DNA of 64,000 nucleotides, taken from contig NZ_AKKC02000011.1 of assembly GCF_000282095.2 (NCBI RefSeq), forward strand, positions 1-64,000. Reading direction: 5' to 3'. This DNA is from Rhizobium sp. CF080 (GTDB lineage Bacteria > Pseudomonadota > Alphaproteobacteria > Rhizobiales > Rhizobiaceae). Under the pieces are notes generated by a model that worked only from the letters and a program-made list of their open reading frames with translations, ran no database searches and had not been told where the DNA came from. Both the position numbers and the translations under genes were made by a program. This document shows, piece after piece, positions 9,096-17,845 of this stretch (the first letter of the stretch is position 1; each line of letters opens with the position of its first letter).

Positions 9096-10322
9096 TTACC
9101 CTTTCGTCAACTTCACGATCGTCGATTCCCCGCCGCCGCGTTGTTCGGTGACGGCATAGACGGCGCCGTCGGGGCCGACCTTGACGTCGCGGATGCGGTT
9201 GCCGAGCGGGACGCGCTCTTCATAGGCGACCTTGTCGCCATCCATGTGAACAACCACGACGGCCTGGGCGACAAGTCCGCCGATCAGGAAGGAATTCTTC
9301 CATTCGGGGATGGCGTCGCCGTCATAAAAGGCCATGCCGGACGGGGCGATGACCGGGTCCCAGAAATAGACCGGCTGTTCGGTCTCCTTCATGGCGGTGA
9401 TGCCCTTGCCGACCGGCCGGCCGCTGTATTCGATGCCGTAAGTAACTTCCGGCCAGCCATAGTTCTTGCCGGCTTCCGGGCGGTTCAGCTCGTCGCCACC
9501 GCGCGGGCCGTGTTCGACGGTCCAGAGACGGCCCTGGCCGTCGAGGGTGGCGGATTGCAGGTTGCGGTGTCCGAGCGACCAGATTTCCGGCCGGGCGCCC
9601 TGACGGTTGACGAAGGGGTTGTCTGCTAAGGCCTTGCCGTTCATGTCGATGCGAAAGACCTTGCCGAGGCCGCTGGCGATATCCTGGGCCTGCACGCGCG
9701 GCTGCGGGTCGGAGCGTTCGCCGACGGTAACGTAGAGTTCCCTGTTGGGGCCGAAGACGAGGCGGGAGCCGAAATGGTTGTTGCCGTCATAGCTCGGCAT
9801 CTGGCGGAAGATGACCTTGACGTTTTCGAGCTTGCCGCCGCCGCGGTCATCCGGGACCAGTTTTGCCGAGGCGACCGATGTGCCGTTGCCGTCGTCGCGC
9901 TGCTCGGAGAAGGAGAAGAAGATCATGCCGGAGGAGGCGAAATCCGGGGCGAGCGCCACGTCGAGCAGGCCGCCCTGGCCCCTGGCGAGCACTTTCGGCA
10001 CGCCTTCGATCTTCGGTCCGGCTTCGCCTTCCTCCGAGATTATGTGCATGGCGCCCTGCTTGGCGGTCACCAGCATGCGACCGTCGGGCAGGAACTCCAT
10101 GGCCCAGAGATGCGGCAGGCCGTCGGCGACCACTTCCTGGGCGATCTTCGGCATCCGGGCGGGCTGCGGCGCGCGCGTCTGGTTGGCGAAGGCGGGTTTC
10201 TGGTCCCGGGCGTTCGGCGCCCTGGTTTCGGCAGGCTGTCCGGCGTTCTGAGCGGGAACGGGGCCGGCAGCCAGCGCGATGGAGAGGGCCGAGCCGGTCA
10301 GGAGAAGACTGAGGCGTTTCAT
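9096..10322 (-). CDS. Exported PQQ-type aldose sugar dehydrogenase (YliI/sorbosone dehydrogenase family)
   Basis: A 408-residue protein with a signal peptide (MKRLSLLLTGSALSIALAAGPVPAQ), a linker rich in Pro/Arg/Asn, then a six-bladed quinoprotein beta-propeller. Family landmarks are LPHLWAMEFLPDGRMLVT, QGGLLDVALAPDF, NNHFGSRLVFGP, GHRNLQSA, VEHGPRGGDELN and APSGMAFYDG. Members oxidise aldoses in the periplasm with PQQ. The start at 10322 is preceded by AAGGGAG; the frame extends further upstream, but that region lacks signal-peptide character. No PQQ synthesis genes are in the window. Confidence 0.9.
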   Translation of the reverse strand: MKRLSLLLTGSALSIALAAGPVPAQNAGQPAETRAPNARDQKPAFANQTRAPQPARMPKIAQEVVADGLPHLWAMEFLPDGRMLVTAKQGAMHIISEEGEAGPKIEGVPKVLARGQGGLLDVALAPDFASSGMIFFSFSEQRDDGNGTSVASAKLVPDDRGGGKLENVKVIFRQMPSYDGNNHFGSRLVFGPNRELYVTVGERSDPQPRVQAQDIASGLGKVFRIDMNGKALADNPFVNRQGARPEIWSLGHRNLQSATLDGQGRLWTVEHGPRGGDELNRPEAGKNYGWPEVTYGIEYSGRPVGKGITAMKETEQPVYFWDPVIAPSGMAFYDGDAIPEWKNSFLIGGLVAQAVVVVHMDGDKVAYEERVPLGNRIRDVKVGPDGAVYAVTEQRGGGESTIVKLTKG

Positions 10323-10470
10323 CGTGGACTCCCTTTCATGGGGCGGCATTGACCGCCGAGGCATGGAGCGACACCCTCGCACGCGGCGAAAGAGTATCGG
10401 TGATGGCCTTCATCTAGGGCGTTCATCCGCAAGCGCCGAACACGGTTCGTTCAAGATTATTTTATTGGGG

Positions 10471-10505
10471 CGTCAGAAAGAAAGCCCGCCGGCAAGGCGG
10501 GCTTT
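10471..10505 (-). terminator. Intrinsic terminator of the DUF3597 gene
   Basis: On the minus strand a 10-bp stem AAAGCCCGCC/GGCGGGCTTT with a 5-base loop runs into TCTTTCTG. It lies about 40 bases past the DUF3597 stop. The same arm sequence is used in the aatA terminator. Confidence 0.75.
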
Positions 10506-10546
10506 CTATATCGGGATGCGCCAGTCGTCGGGCGAGGCGCCGCTGC

Positions 10547-10981
10547 TCAGTCGGCGAGATCTGCCGGGACCTTGCCGCCGTTTTCGGCGAGTTTCTTCAT
10601 CAGCGCCTTGTGGAGCCACACGTTCATCGTCGCGGAGTCGTTAGTGTCGCCGGTATAGTGCAGTTCGGCGGCCAGTTCCTTGCGGGCGGTAAGGCTGGAA
10701 TCCAGATCGAGCGCCTTCATCAGGTCGACGATCGACTTGCGCCAATCGAGCTTCTGGCCACTCTTCTTGACGGCGGCGTCGAGTATCGGGGTGATGTCGA
10801 CGGGCGTGGAGGAGGAGGGGGCGGCTGCAGACGTTGCCGAAGGGATGGGCGTCGGATTGCCCGCCGGGGCGGCGGATGCGGAAACCGGAGCGGCCGGCTT
10901 CAGCGGTTCGGCGGGCTTGGCAGCGGGTGCTGCTTCATCTGCGCCCCAAATCGCATTCTTAATCTTGTCGAAAATACCCAT
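10547..10981 (-). CDS. DUF3597 family protein
   Basis: A 144-residue protein: a short MGIFDKIKNAIWG helix, a low-complexity Ala/Pro/Ser linker (residues 15-62), and a conserved C-terminal half starting at VDITPILDAAVKKSGQKLDWRKSIVDLMKALDLD. This is the DUF3597 pattern; some members resemble LysM-associated or BON-like cytoplasmic proteins, but no function is known. ATG at 10981 with an upstream GGGAG. It has its own terminator. Confidence 0.83.
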   Translation of the reverse strand: MGIFDKIKNAIWGADEAAPAAKPAEPLKPAAPVSASAAPAGNPTPIPSATSAAAPSSSTPVDITPILDAAVKKSGQKLDWRKSIVDLMKALDLDSSLTARKELAAELHYTGDTNDSATMNVWLHKALMKKLAENGGKVPADLAD

Positions 10982-11087
10982 TGTTGCAGTCTCCCTCGGG
11001 TTAAATCCGAATAGGAACCTAAGCTAGAACAATGATTTCTCAAGTGGCGGCCGCGGGTTATTCGACCCGCGGCCCACGAATATCGGA

Positions 11088-12206
11088 TCAGGCCGTGCCC
11101 CAGATGGCTTCGGCGGTCTGGACGACGAGTTCCAGCTTGCGCTTCTGGTCGTCCTCGGTGATCGAGTTGCCTTCCTCGGTCGAGGCGAAACCGCATTGCG
11201 GTGCGATCCCGAGCTGGTCGATATCGACGAACTTGGAGGCTTCGTCGAAGTGGCGACGGAGGCTGTCGAGGGTTTCGAGCTCACCGGTCTTGGTGGTGAT
11301 GAAGCCCGGATAGACGCGCTGCTTCGAACCCTTCTGGAGCAGGCTCAGCGGCTGCAGGCCACCGGAACGCTCGGTGTCGTATTCCATGAAGAACATGTCG
11401 ACACCGGTCTTGTTGAAGATCGCGTCGGCCGCCGCATCGTAACCGCCTTCGGCAGCCCAGGTGGAGCGGAAGTTGCCGCGGCACATATGCATGCCGATCA
11501 GCATGTCCTTCGGACGATCCTTGATCGCTTCGTGCATGGTTTCAGCATACTTCTGGATCAGCCAGTCCGGATCGTAGCCTTCCTCGCGCTTCATGGCGCG
11601 CTGCTTCTCGTCGCCGAGATAGGCGAAGTAGATGTCGTCCATCTGCAGGTAGCGGCAGCCGGCTTCGTAGAACTTCTGCACGGCCTTGGCATAGGTGCGG
11701 GCGAGAGCGGCGAAGAGCGCTTCGGGATCCTGGTATTCCGGATAGGTCACGTCGGCGCGGGCGGTGCGGTAATGCGCGACGCTCGGGCCGGGGATGGAGA
11801 TCTTCGGCGTCACCTTGGTATTGGCGGCGAGGAACTTGAAGTGTTCCAGATGCGGGTGATCATCTGGGAAATCGAGCTTGCCGTTGATGGTCGGGAAGGT
11901 CGGCGGCAGCTTGACGCCGTGGAAGGTGACGCCCTTGTGGGCTTCGCGGGTGACGAATTCCAGGCCATCGAGCAGGCCCATGAAATCGTAGTGCCAGAAG
12001 TGGCGACGGGCTTCGCCGTCGGTCACGACCTTCAGGCCGACGCTTTCCTGCAGCTTGATGAGATCCTTGATGCCTTCGTCTTCGACGGCCTTCAGTTCCT
12101 CGGCGGAAATGCTCTTGTCTTCGTAGAACTTCTTGCGGGCGTCCTTGATGGAAGCGGGACGCAGGAGCGAACCGACGTGGTCGGCTCTGTAGGGAGGTGT
12201 AGACAT
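11088..12206 (-). CDS. MetE-like cobalamin-independent methionine synthase C-terminal-type protein
   Basis: A 372-residue protein matching the catalytic half of MetE (UROD/MetE superfamily TIM barrel) without the N-terminal duplicate. Features include DHVGSLLRP at the start, VTDGEARRHFWHYDF, the zinc region GMHMCRGNFRS (H, C) and the late GIAPQCGFAS cysteine. Stand-alone proteins of this type are often called 5-methyltetrahydropteroyltriglutamate-homocysteine methyltransferase, but the methyl donor is not proven. Start at 12206 follows AAGGAG. The 170-base leader was inspected for a SAM-II type element and none was recognised. Confidence 0.88.
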   Translation of the reverse strand: MSTPPYRADHVGSLLRPASIKDARKKFYEDKSISAEELKAVEDEGIKDLIKLQESVGLKVVTDGEARRHFWHYDFMGLLDGLEFVTREAHKGVTFHGVKLPPTFPTINGKLDFPDDHPHLEHFKFLAANTKVTPKISIPGPSVAHYRTARADVTYPEYQDPEALFAALARTYAKAVQKFYEAGCRYLQMDDIYFAYLGDEKQRAMKREEGYDPDWLIQKYAETMHEAIKDRPKDMLIGMHMCRGNFRSTWAAEGGYDAAADAIFNKTGVDMFFMEYDTERSGGLQPLSLLQKGSKQRVYPGFITTKTGELETLDSLRRHFDEASKFVDIDQLGIAPQCGFASTEEGNSITEDDQKRKLELVVQTAEAIWGTA

Positions 12207-12376
12207 TTGAAAATCTCCTTCATGCGCAACACGGGGGCCGCGCCAGACGCTGGACGACCGGCGGATAGGCCGGCCTTCGCCGCGGCGGACACGACCATAT
12301 TTCAGACATTGATTCAACCTCTTCCCGATCCGATTCCGCTCCCGCGCGCAAGTCTTTGATCCGGAATCTCTTTCGC

Positions 12377-13480
12377 CTACAGACCAAGGGCAGTCAGCAT
12401 CACGAATGTCGCAAAGAGAACGAAATGGGTCATGCCTTCGATGGCATTCGTCTGGCCGTCGTTGAGGTTGATCGCGGCGACGACGAGGGTGATCGCGACC
12501 ATCACCGTCTGCACCGGAGTCATGGCCATCACGAAGGGCTGGCCGCTGTAGAGCGCGATGCTCTCCATGACGGGAACCGTGAGGATGACGGTCGAGAGCG
12601 AGGCGCCCATGGCGATGTTGACCACGGACTGCATGCGGTTGCGCAGTGCGGCGCGCAGTGCTGTCAGGATTTCGGGAGCTGCGGAGATCGCCGCGACCAC
12701 GACAGCCATCAATGTCAGCGGCGCGCCGCTGCCCTCCAGTCCGGCATTCATGAGCGCGGACATGAACTCGGCGAGGAAGCCGATGATCAGCACGCCGGCC
12801 AGAATGACGCCGATGGAGATCGCGGCGGATTCTTGCTTGGTGTCCTCTTGCTGCGTCCCGGTGCCCGTGGCCGGCTTGGCGCGCGGATAGCTGTAACTGA
12901 AGAAATAGCTGTGCGGACCGACCTGCATCTTCAAGAAGACCGCATAGAGCGCGATCATTGCGCAGATCGTGAAGGCGGAATAATAGTGCCAGCGATCGCC
13001 GGGGATGAATTCCGGGACGATCATGGAAATGCCCATGGCGGTCAGGATCATCACGCTGTAGGTGCGGCTGGAATCGTCGTTATAAGGCTGTTCGCCATGG
13101 CGCAGGCCGCCGAGCAGGGCGGCGAGGCCGAGGATGCCGTTGATGTCCAGCATGACGGCCGCATAGATCGTGTCGCGCACCAGGGTGGGCGAGCTGGTAT
13201 TGCCCATCATGATGGCGAGGATCAGCACCTCGACCGCCACCGCCGACAGCGTCAGGATCATCGTGCCATAGGGATCGCCGACCTTGTGGGCGAGCATTTC
13301 GGCATGGTGGGCGACGCGGGTCGAGGCGAGGATGATGATGCCGATCAGGACAGCTGCGGCGATCAGCGAAGCCGTCTTGCCGGCCTCGAGCACGGAATGC
13401 TCGACGGAATAGGCGACGAAGCCTGAGGCCAAAGCGACGATGAGAGATCTTTCCTGCTTCAGCAGGGACAACAAACCCAC
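12377..13480 (-). CDS. chaA: ChaA-type calcium/sodium:proton antiporter
   Basis: A 367-residue inner-membrane cation exchanger of the CaCA superfamily with about 11 hydrophobic segments. The two inverted alpha repeats are visible as SAVAVEVLILAIMM in the first half and AAISAAPEILTALRAALRNR in the second, each with the conserved glutamate. A charged hydrophilic loop (residues about 195-220) separates the halves. It should exchange Ca2+, Na+ or K+ for protons. The start is GTG at 13480 with AGGAG 7 bases upstream. Confidence 0.88.
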   Translation of the reverse strand: MGLLSLLKQERSLIVALASGFVAYSVEHSVLEAGKTASLIAAAVLIGIIILASTRVAHHAEMLAHKVGDPYGTMILTLSAVAVEVLILAIMMGNTSSPTLVRDTIYAAVMLDINGILGLAALLGGLRHGEQPYNDDSSRTYSVMILTAMGISMIVPEFIPGDRWHYYSAFTICAMIALYAVFLKMQVGPHSYFFSYSYPRAKPATGTGTQQEDTKQESAAISIGVILAGVLIIGFLAEFMSALMNAGLEGSGAPLTLMAVVVAAISAAPEILTALRAALRNRMQSVVNIAMGASLSTVILTVPVMESIALYSGQPFVMAMTPVQTVMVAITLVVAAINLNDGQTNAIEGMTHFVLFATFVMLTALGL

Positions 13481-13713
13481 GTTCTACTCCTGACCTTACC
13501 CTCGGCGCTTATCTAACGCGGCAACCTGCAGCATCAAGCACCGTTCAGTCTGGCCTCAAGGATTTGCGGTCATCGGCCTTTGATGACATAATTTGCGACG
13601 TGATTTGCGATGTGGCTTGGAAGTCGTGGCACCTTTTTCGATTTTTCACCCCGATGCCGCGACAGGACGAGGATCCGATTGGATCGAGGCAGCCATGAAA
13701 GACAGGAGGGAGT

Positions 13714-13977
13714 ATGACCAAGGTTACCTATAAAGTCGTGCCGCATGACGGCGGCTGGGCCTATCGCCAGGGCGACGTCTATTCCGAAACTTTTCCCAGC
13801 CATTCCGATGCCTTGCAGGCAGCCCGCATCGTGGCGGCCGAACAACAGGTCGGCGGGGATGCGGAAGAGATCAGCTGGCAGGACGAAAAGGGCATCTGGC
13901 ACACCGAATACAGCGAGGGTGGCGACCGGCCCGAGGCCGAGGTCATGGATGGCGACGAGGGTACGACCACCCACTGA
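13714..13977 (+). CDS. DUF2188 protein
   Basis: An 87-residue protein with the DUF2188 pattern: YKVVPHDGGWAYRQGDVYSETFPSHSDALQAARIVAAEQ. Members are small soluble proteins of unknown role, common in Rhizobiales. Start ATG preceded by AGGAGGG. The tail is acidic (ISWQDEKGIWHTEY then DGDEG). Convergent with the LysR gene, whose stop is only 5 bases away. Confidence 0.85.
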   Translation: MTKVTYKVVPHDGGWAYRQGDVYSETFPSHSDALQAARIVAAEQQVGGDAEEISWQDEKGIWHTEYSEGGDRPEAEVMDGDEGTTTH

Positions 13978-13982
13978 AAGCG

Positions 13983-14891
13983 TCAGCCGCGGACATAGTC
14001 CAGCAGGCCTCTGACGAGCGCGTCGAAGGTGACGCGCCAGCGGGGCGACGATTTCAGGTTTTCGTGCATGGCGATCCAGGTGTCGAGAGGCAGCTCGAAA
14101 ACATCCGGCAGCACCCGGACCAGATCTCGATCACGTCGGGCGATGCCGACCTGGCAGATGCCGATGCCGACACCGCCGCGGATCGCCGCCAGTTGGGCGA
14201 GATTGCTGTCGGCGCGGTAGCTCCAGCGGATCTGCTCGATATCGGGGAAGGCCGGAGAGGTCATGCGGATACGGTCCGCAGCGGCGCGAACAAAGGCGGT
14301 GCGGCGGTCGAAACCGATCAGCCGGTGGGTTGCGAGATCGCCGGGGTTTTGCGGAGCACCATGCCGATCGAGATAGCGGCGATGCGCAAAAAGCCCCAGC
14401 GGAATGTCCCCGATATGGCGGGTGACGAGCGCATCCTGGGCCGGGCTAGTCATGCGCACGGCAATGTCCGACTCGCGTCTTAAAAGATCTTCCAGCGAAT
14501 CCGACAACGACAGTTCCAGCTCCAGCCCGGGATGTTCGTCCTGGAGGGCGGCCAGGATCGGCGGAAGGACTTCGACGCCGATCACCTCGCTGGCGCTGAT
14601 CCTCACAGTCCCCTTGATCGCGCCGATCTCGCCCGAGGCCAGCCGCTGCATGGCGGCGGCCGTGATGGCGAGGTTTTCCGCATAGGGCTTCATCGCCAGC
14701 GCCGGCTCGGTGGGCAGCAGGCCCTGCTGCGAGCGGGTGAAGAGCTGGTAGCCCACCGCCTCTTCCAGTGCGTCGATATGGCGGCCGACGGTCGGCTGGG
14801 TCAGGCCGAGTTCGCGCGCGGCCGCCGAGAGTGAGCCGAGCCGCAGGACGGCGAGGAAGGTGCGGTAGAAGTCCCAACTGATGTCATTCAT
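13983..14891 (-). CDS. LysR-family transcriptional regulator
   Basis: A 302-residue LTTR. The N-terminal helix-turn-helix reads RLGSLSAAARELGLTQPTVGRHIDALEEAVGYQLFTR, followed by an effector-binding domain of the periplasmic-binding-protein fold. Start at 14891 (MNDISWDFYRTF) was chosen because it gives the standard LTTR length; the frame extends to 15002 in non-conserved sequence that overlaps the divergent gene. No strong ribosome site precedes it. It is divergent from the epimerase gene with 99 bases between, the typical arrangement for an LTTR controlling its neighbour. Confidence 0.9.
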   Translation of the reverse strand: MNDISWDFYRTFLAVLRLGSLSAAARELGLTQPTVGRHIDALEEAVGYQLFTRSQQGLLPTEPALAMKPYAENLAITAAAMQRLASGEIGAIKGTVRISASEVIGVEVLPPILAALQDEHPGLELELSLSDSLEDLLRRESDIAVRMTSPAQDALVTRHIGDIPLGLFAHRRYLDRHGAPQNPGDLATHRLIGFDRRTAFVRAAADRIRMTSPAFPDIEQIRWSYRADSNLAQLAAIRGGVGIGICQVGIARRDRDLVRVLPDVFELPLDTWIAMHENLKSSPRWRVTFDALVRGLLDYVRG

Positions 14892-14990
14892 TTTTGTATG
14901 GATGCCAAAGAAATTCTGCCAATTCCGTATAGAAGCAAAAGGCGCGATAGTCCAGCCAGCGAAACGCAACCAACCGGAAGGACTATCGCA

Positions 14991-16001
14991 ATGTCCGAAC
15001 AATCAACCTCAAAACCCGTCGCCCTCGTCCTCGGTGCCACCGGCGAGATCGGCGGCCATGTGGCGCGCGGCCTTGCCGCCCGCGGCTGGACCGTCCGGGC
15101 GCTCAATCGCAAGGCCGGGGAAACGGCCAAGCGCGAGCCGCGTTTTCACTGGCTTCAGGGCGATGCGATGAATGCCGCCGACGTCCGCCGGGCTGCCCAG
15201 GATGCGAAGCTCATCGTCCATGCGGTCAATCCGCCGGGCTACAAGGACTGGGAAAAGCTGGTCCTGCCGATGCTCGACAATACGATCGCTGCTGCCCGCG
15301 CCGTTGGTGCCCGTATCCTGCTGCCCGGCACGGTCTACAATTACGGGCCGGACGCCTTTCCCGAGATCACCGAGGAGAGCCCGCAGAACCCGGTGACGCG
15401 CAAGGGCGCGATCCGGGTGGAGCTGGAGCGGCGACTTGAAGCCGCGTCGAACGACGGCGTGCCGGTGCTGATCGTCCGGGCGGGTGATTATTTCGGTCCG
15501 GGCGCTGCCAATAGCTGGTTTGCCCAAGGTTTGGTGAAGCCCGGCAAGCCGGTGACATCGGTCAGCCGGCCGAATGCCCGGGGTGTCGGGCATCAATGGG
15601 CCTATCTGCCGGATGTCGCCGAAACCATGTTGCGGCTGATCGACCGCCACGCGGAGCTGCCGCGTTTCGCCCGCTTCCAGATGCGCGGCTTCTGGGACCG
15701 GGATGGCGGCGAGATGATCGCGGCGATCGGCCGGGTGGTCGGGCACGAGGTCAAGGTGAGGGCATTCCCGTGGTGGCTGCTGAAGCTCGGTTCGCCCTTC
15801 GTGCCTGTATTCCGCGAGCTCGGCGAGATGCGTTATCTCTGGAAGGTGCCGGTGCGGATGGGCAATGAAAAGTTGCTCGCCTTCCTCGGTGAAGAGCCGT
15901 CGACGTCGATCGATGAGGCGGTGAGGGCGGCGCTTGTTGATCTCGGCTGTATCGAGCCGAAGCCAACCAAGGCCGCCAAGCCGGTGGCGCTTCTTGCCTG
16001 A
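14991..16001 (+). CDS. NAD(P)-dependent epimerase/dehydratase (extended SDR)
   Basis: A 336-residue extended short-chain dehydrogenase. It has the Rossmann motif LGATGEIGGHVARGL at the N-terminus, HAVNPPGYKDWEK in the middle and VYNYGPD in place of the usual YxxxK region, followed by a variable C-terminal substrate domain. The substrate is not predictable. Start at 14991 is preceded by GGAAGGA; an in-frame ATG at 14898 would place 31 atypical residues ahead of the Rossmann fold. Its divergent LysR neighbour probably regulates it. Confidence 0.85.
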   Translation: MSEQSTSKPVALVLGATGEIGGHVARGLAARGWTVRALNRKAGETAKREPRFHWLQGDAMNAADVRRAAQDAKLIVHAVNPPGYKDWEKLVLPMLDNTIAAARAVGARILLPGTVYNYGPDAFPEITEESPQNPVTRKGAIRVELERRLEAASNDGVPVLIVRAGDYFGPGAANSWFAQGLVKPGKPVTSVSRPNARGVGHQWAYLPDVAETMLRLIDRHAELPRFARFQMRGFWDRDGGEMIAAIGRVVGHEVKVRAFPWWLLKLGSPFVPVFRELGEMRYLWKVPVRMGNEKLLAFLGEEPSTSIDEAVRAALVDLGCIEPKPTKAAKPVALLA

Positions 16002-16015
16002 ACAATAATGTTAAA

Positions 16016-16045
16016 TGGAAAAGGGCCGCTTTTGGGCGGCCCCTT
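16016..16045 (-). terminator. Probable terminator between convergent epimerase and nemA genes
   Basis: A GGGCCGC/GCGGCCC stem with a short TTTTGG loop at about 16023-16041. On the minus strand it is followed by CCCTTTTCCATTT, on the plus strand by CCTTCC, so it serves mainly nemA. Confidence 0.6.
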
Positions 16046-16055
16046 CCGAGGTTCA

Positions 16056-17177
16056 TCAGGCCACCGCTTCGAGCACCGGGTAGTCGGTATAGCCCTTGGC
16101 GCCGCCGCCGTAGAAGGTGGACTTGTCGGCCTGGTTGAGCGGCGCATTGTCCCTGAAGCGCTGCACGAGGTCCGGGTTGGCGAGGAAGAGCTTGCCGAAG
16201 GCGACTGCATCGGCATAGCCGCTTTCGACGGCTTCGATGGCGCTTTCGCGGTCGTACCCGTTGTTGACCAGCCAGCCGCCGGTGCCGCCGGCCTTGCGGT
16301 AGATGCTCTTGAGCTCCTGGTAGTCGAAGGGCTTGTCGCCCTGGAAGAAGGCGCGGTCACCGCCGGTCGCACCTTCGACGACGTGGATGAAGGAGAGGCC
16401 GCGGGGGCCGAGCTGCTCGACGACATAGTTGAAGACGGCCTGCGGGTCCGGATCGCTGACGCCGTTTGCGGGCGTGACCGGCGACAGGCGGATGCCGACG
16501 CGGCCGGCGCCGATTTCCCGGGTGACGGCATCGACGACTTCGAGCACGAAGCGGGCGCGGTTCTCGATCGAGCCGCCATATTCGTCGGTGCGCTGGTTGG
16601 CGCCCAACTTGAGAAACTGGTCGATCAGGTAGCCATTGGCGCCGTGCAGCTCGACGCCGTCGAAGCCGGCGTCGATCGCGGCGCGGGCACCCTTGGCGAA
16701 GTCACCGACGATGCCGGCGATTTCGGAGGTTTCCAGTGCGCGGGGGGCGGAGGTATCGGCGAAGGCGCCGCTGCCATCGGGATTGAGGATATAGGTCTTG
16801 CCGCCGGCGGGAATGGCCGAGGGTGCGACCGGGGCCGCGCCATTCGGCTGCAGCGAGACATGCGAGACGCGGCCGACATGCCAGATCTGAGTGACGATCT
16901 TGCCGCCCTTGCGATGCACGGCCTCGGTCACCTTCTTCCAGCCCTCGATCGCCTGCGGCAGGTAAAGGCCCGGCACATCCGCATAACCCTGGCCCTGCTG
17001 GGTGACCGGCGTGCCTTCGGTGATGATGAGGCCGGCGGTGGCGCGCTGTTCGTAATAGGTGACGTTGAGGTTGTTGGGGATCGCTTTCGGCGAGCGGTTG
17101 CGCGTCAGCGGAGCCATGACGATGCGGTTCGAAAGTTCGATATCGCCGAACTTGGTCGGATCAAAAATGCTGGCCAT
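16056..17177 (-). CDS. nemA: Old yellow enzyme family reductase (N-ethylmaleimide / glycerol trinitrate reductase)
   Basis: A 373-residue FMN-dependent ene-reductase with MAPLTRNRSP near residue 21, WHVGRVSH, HGANGYLIDQFL (catalytic His/Asn pair), NQRTDEYGGSIENR and GIRLSP, and YTDYP at the C-terminus. It closely follows the NemA/NerA branch known for reducing electrophilic alkenes and nitrate esters with NAD(P)H. It sits 39 bases downstream of an ArsR-type gene on the same strand, preceded by a shared operator, so it is probably induced by electrophiles through that repressor (inference). AAGGAA precedes the start. Confidence 0.93.
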   Translation of the reverse strand: MASIFDPTKFGDIELSNRIVMAPLTRNRSPKAIPNNLNVTYYEQRATAGLIITEGTPVTQQGQGYADVPGLYLPQAIEGWKKVTEAVHRKGGKIVTQIWHVGRVSHVSLQPNGAAPVAPSAIPAGGKTYILNPDGSGAFADTSAPRALETSEIAGIVGDFAKGARAAIDAGFDGVELHGANGYLIDQFLKLGANQRTDEYGGSIENRARFVLEVVDAVTREIGAGRVGIRLSPVTPANGVSDPDPQAVFNYVVEQLGPRGLSFIHVVEGATGGDRAFFQGDKPFDYQELKSIYRKAGGTGGWLVNNGYDRESAIEAVESGYADAVAFGKLFLANPDLVQRFRDNAPLNQADKSTFYGGGAKGYTDYPVLEAVA

Positions 17178-17216
17178 CGGAAATTCCTTATACGGTTGAG
17201 GGGCGGCGGGCCGGAT

Positions 17217-17513
17217 CTAGAGGGTCGATCGGAGCTCGTCGAGGAAGGCCGCGATGTTCTTCTCGTCGCGGTGGTAAAATGCCCATTGGCCGACCCGGTC
17301 GATTTTCACCAGGCCTGCCTTTTCGAGCGTCGAAAGATGCGCCGAGACCGTGGATTGGGAGAGGCCGCAGCGTTTTTCGAACTGGCTGGCGCAGATGCCC
17401 ATTTCGAGCGGGTGCGCCTGATCGGAGAAATGGCGTTCCGGCTCCTTCATCCATTCCAGGAATTCGACCCGGGCCGGATGCGCCAGCGCTTTCAGAATTT
17501 CCGTCTTGTCCAT
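17217..17513 (-). CDS. ArsR-family repressor upstream of nemA
   Basis: A 98-residue winged-helix protein: ILKALAHPARVEFLEWM, then the recognition helix CGLSQSTVSAHLSTLEKAGLV and a beta wing with DRVGQWAFYHRDE. Cysteines in GICASQFEKRCGLS could sense thiol-reactive compounds. The start at 17513 (MDKTEILK) is supported by a palindrome at 17527-17546 that would otherwise be inside the coding sequence. First gene of an arsR-nemA operon. Confidence 0.9.
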   Translation of the reverse strand: MDKTEILKALAHPARVEFLEWMKEPERHFSDQAHPLEMGICASQFEKRCGLSQSTVSAHLSTLEKAGLVKIDRVGQWAFYHRDEKNIAAFLDELRSTL

Positions 17514-17526
17514 CGTCAGGATCCAA

Positions 17527-17546
17527 ATATCGGAGTTTCCCGATAT
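17527..17546. promoter_or_regulatory. Inverted-repeat operator of the arsR-nemA operon
   Basis: Perfect 7-bp arms ATATCGG and CCGATAT separated by 6 bases, located 14 bases upstream of the arsR start. The size and position fit a dimeric ArsR-type operator overlapping the promoter (inference). Confidence 0.65.
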
Positions 17547-17602
17547 ATAGATCGTCTGAAGCCGATTTAAAGGAAGCGGTTTGCGGAGACGCGAATGATT
17601 GT

Positions 17603-17713
17603 AAAAAAAATGGGCCGCCGGATCGCTCCGAGGCCCAATAATTGTGAAGGTCAAAACCTCCAGAGGGGAACAGCCAGCACAGACAACAGGGACGTCGTCG
17701 AAGCGCGCCGGCT
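17603..17713 (-). ncRNA. abcR: AbcR-like trans-acting sRNA, promoter-distal copy
   Basis: A minus-strand transcript of about 111 nt is predicted between a promoter at 17720-17749 and a strong terminator: stem GGGCC...GGCCC (17612-17636) followed by eight T. Its core, CTGTTCCCCTCTGGAGG, TTTTGACCTTCACAATTAT and the terminator, is nearly identical to the second copy 240 bases away. In Sinorhizobium, Agrobacterium and Brucella the tandem Hfq-dependent AbcR1/AbcR2 sRNAs, which repress ABC-transporter mRNAs, lie next to this LysR gene and near trxB. Family assignment rests on synteny, tandem duplication and the C-rich anti-Shine-Dalgarno motif; which copy is AbcR1 or AbcR2 is not decided. Confidence 0.82.
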
Positions 17714-17719
17714 GACCTT

Positions 17720-17749
17720 AATATGGGGAGACCGGTTCCCCTCGACAAG
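17720..17749 (-). promoter_or_regulatory. Predicted sigma-70 promoter of the distal AbcR-like sRNA
   Basis: On the minus strand CTTGTC (17744-17749) and CATATT (17720-17725) are separated by 18 bases, giving a start near 17713 and an RNA length in the known AbcR range. Confidence 0.6.
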
Positions 17750-17845
17750 GGTGCGGCTGAGATATTGAACGGAAGTTTCGAGGTGGATTATGACGGGTGA
17801 AAACTAGCCGAATGATCCAATGCCGGTTCGGGGCAGATCCAGGGC

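Noticed and set aside
12207-12376. Possible SAM-II riboswitch ahead of the MetE-like gene
   Set aside because: Looked for the SAM-II pseudoknot core in the leader and did not find a convincing match.
16008-17570. Plus-strand open frame of 520 residues
   Set aside because: Antisense shadow of nemA and arsR caused by GC-rich codons; low-complexity translation with no motifs.
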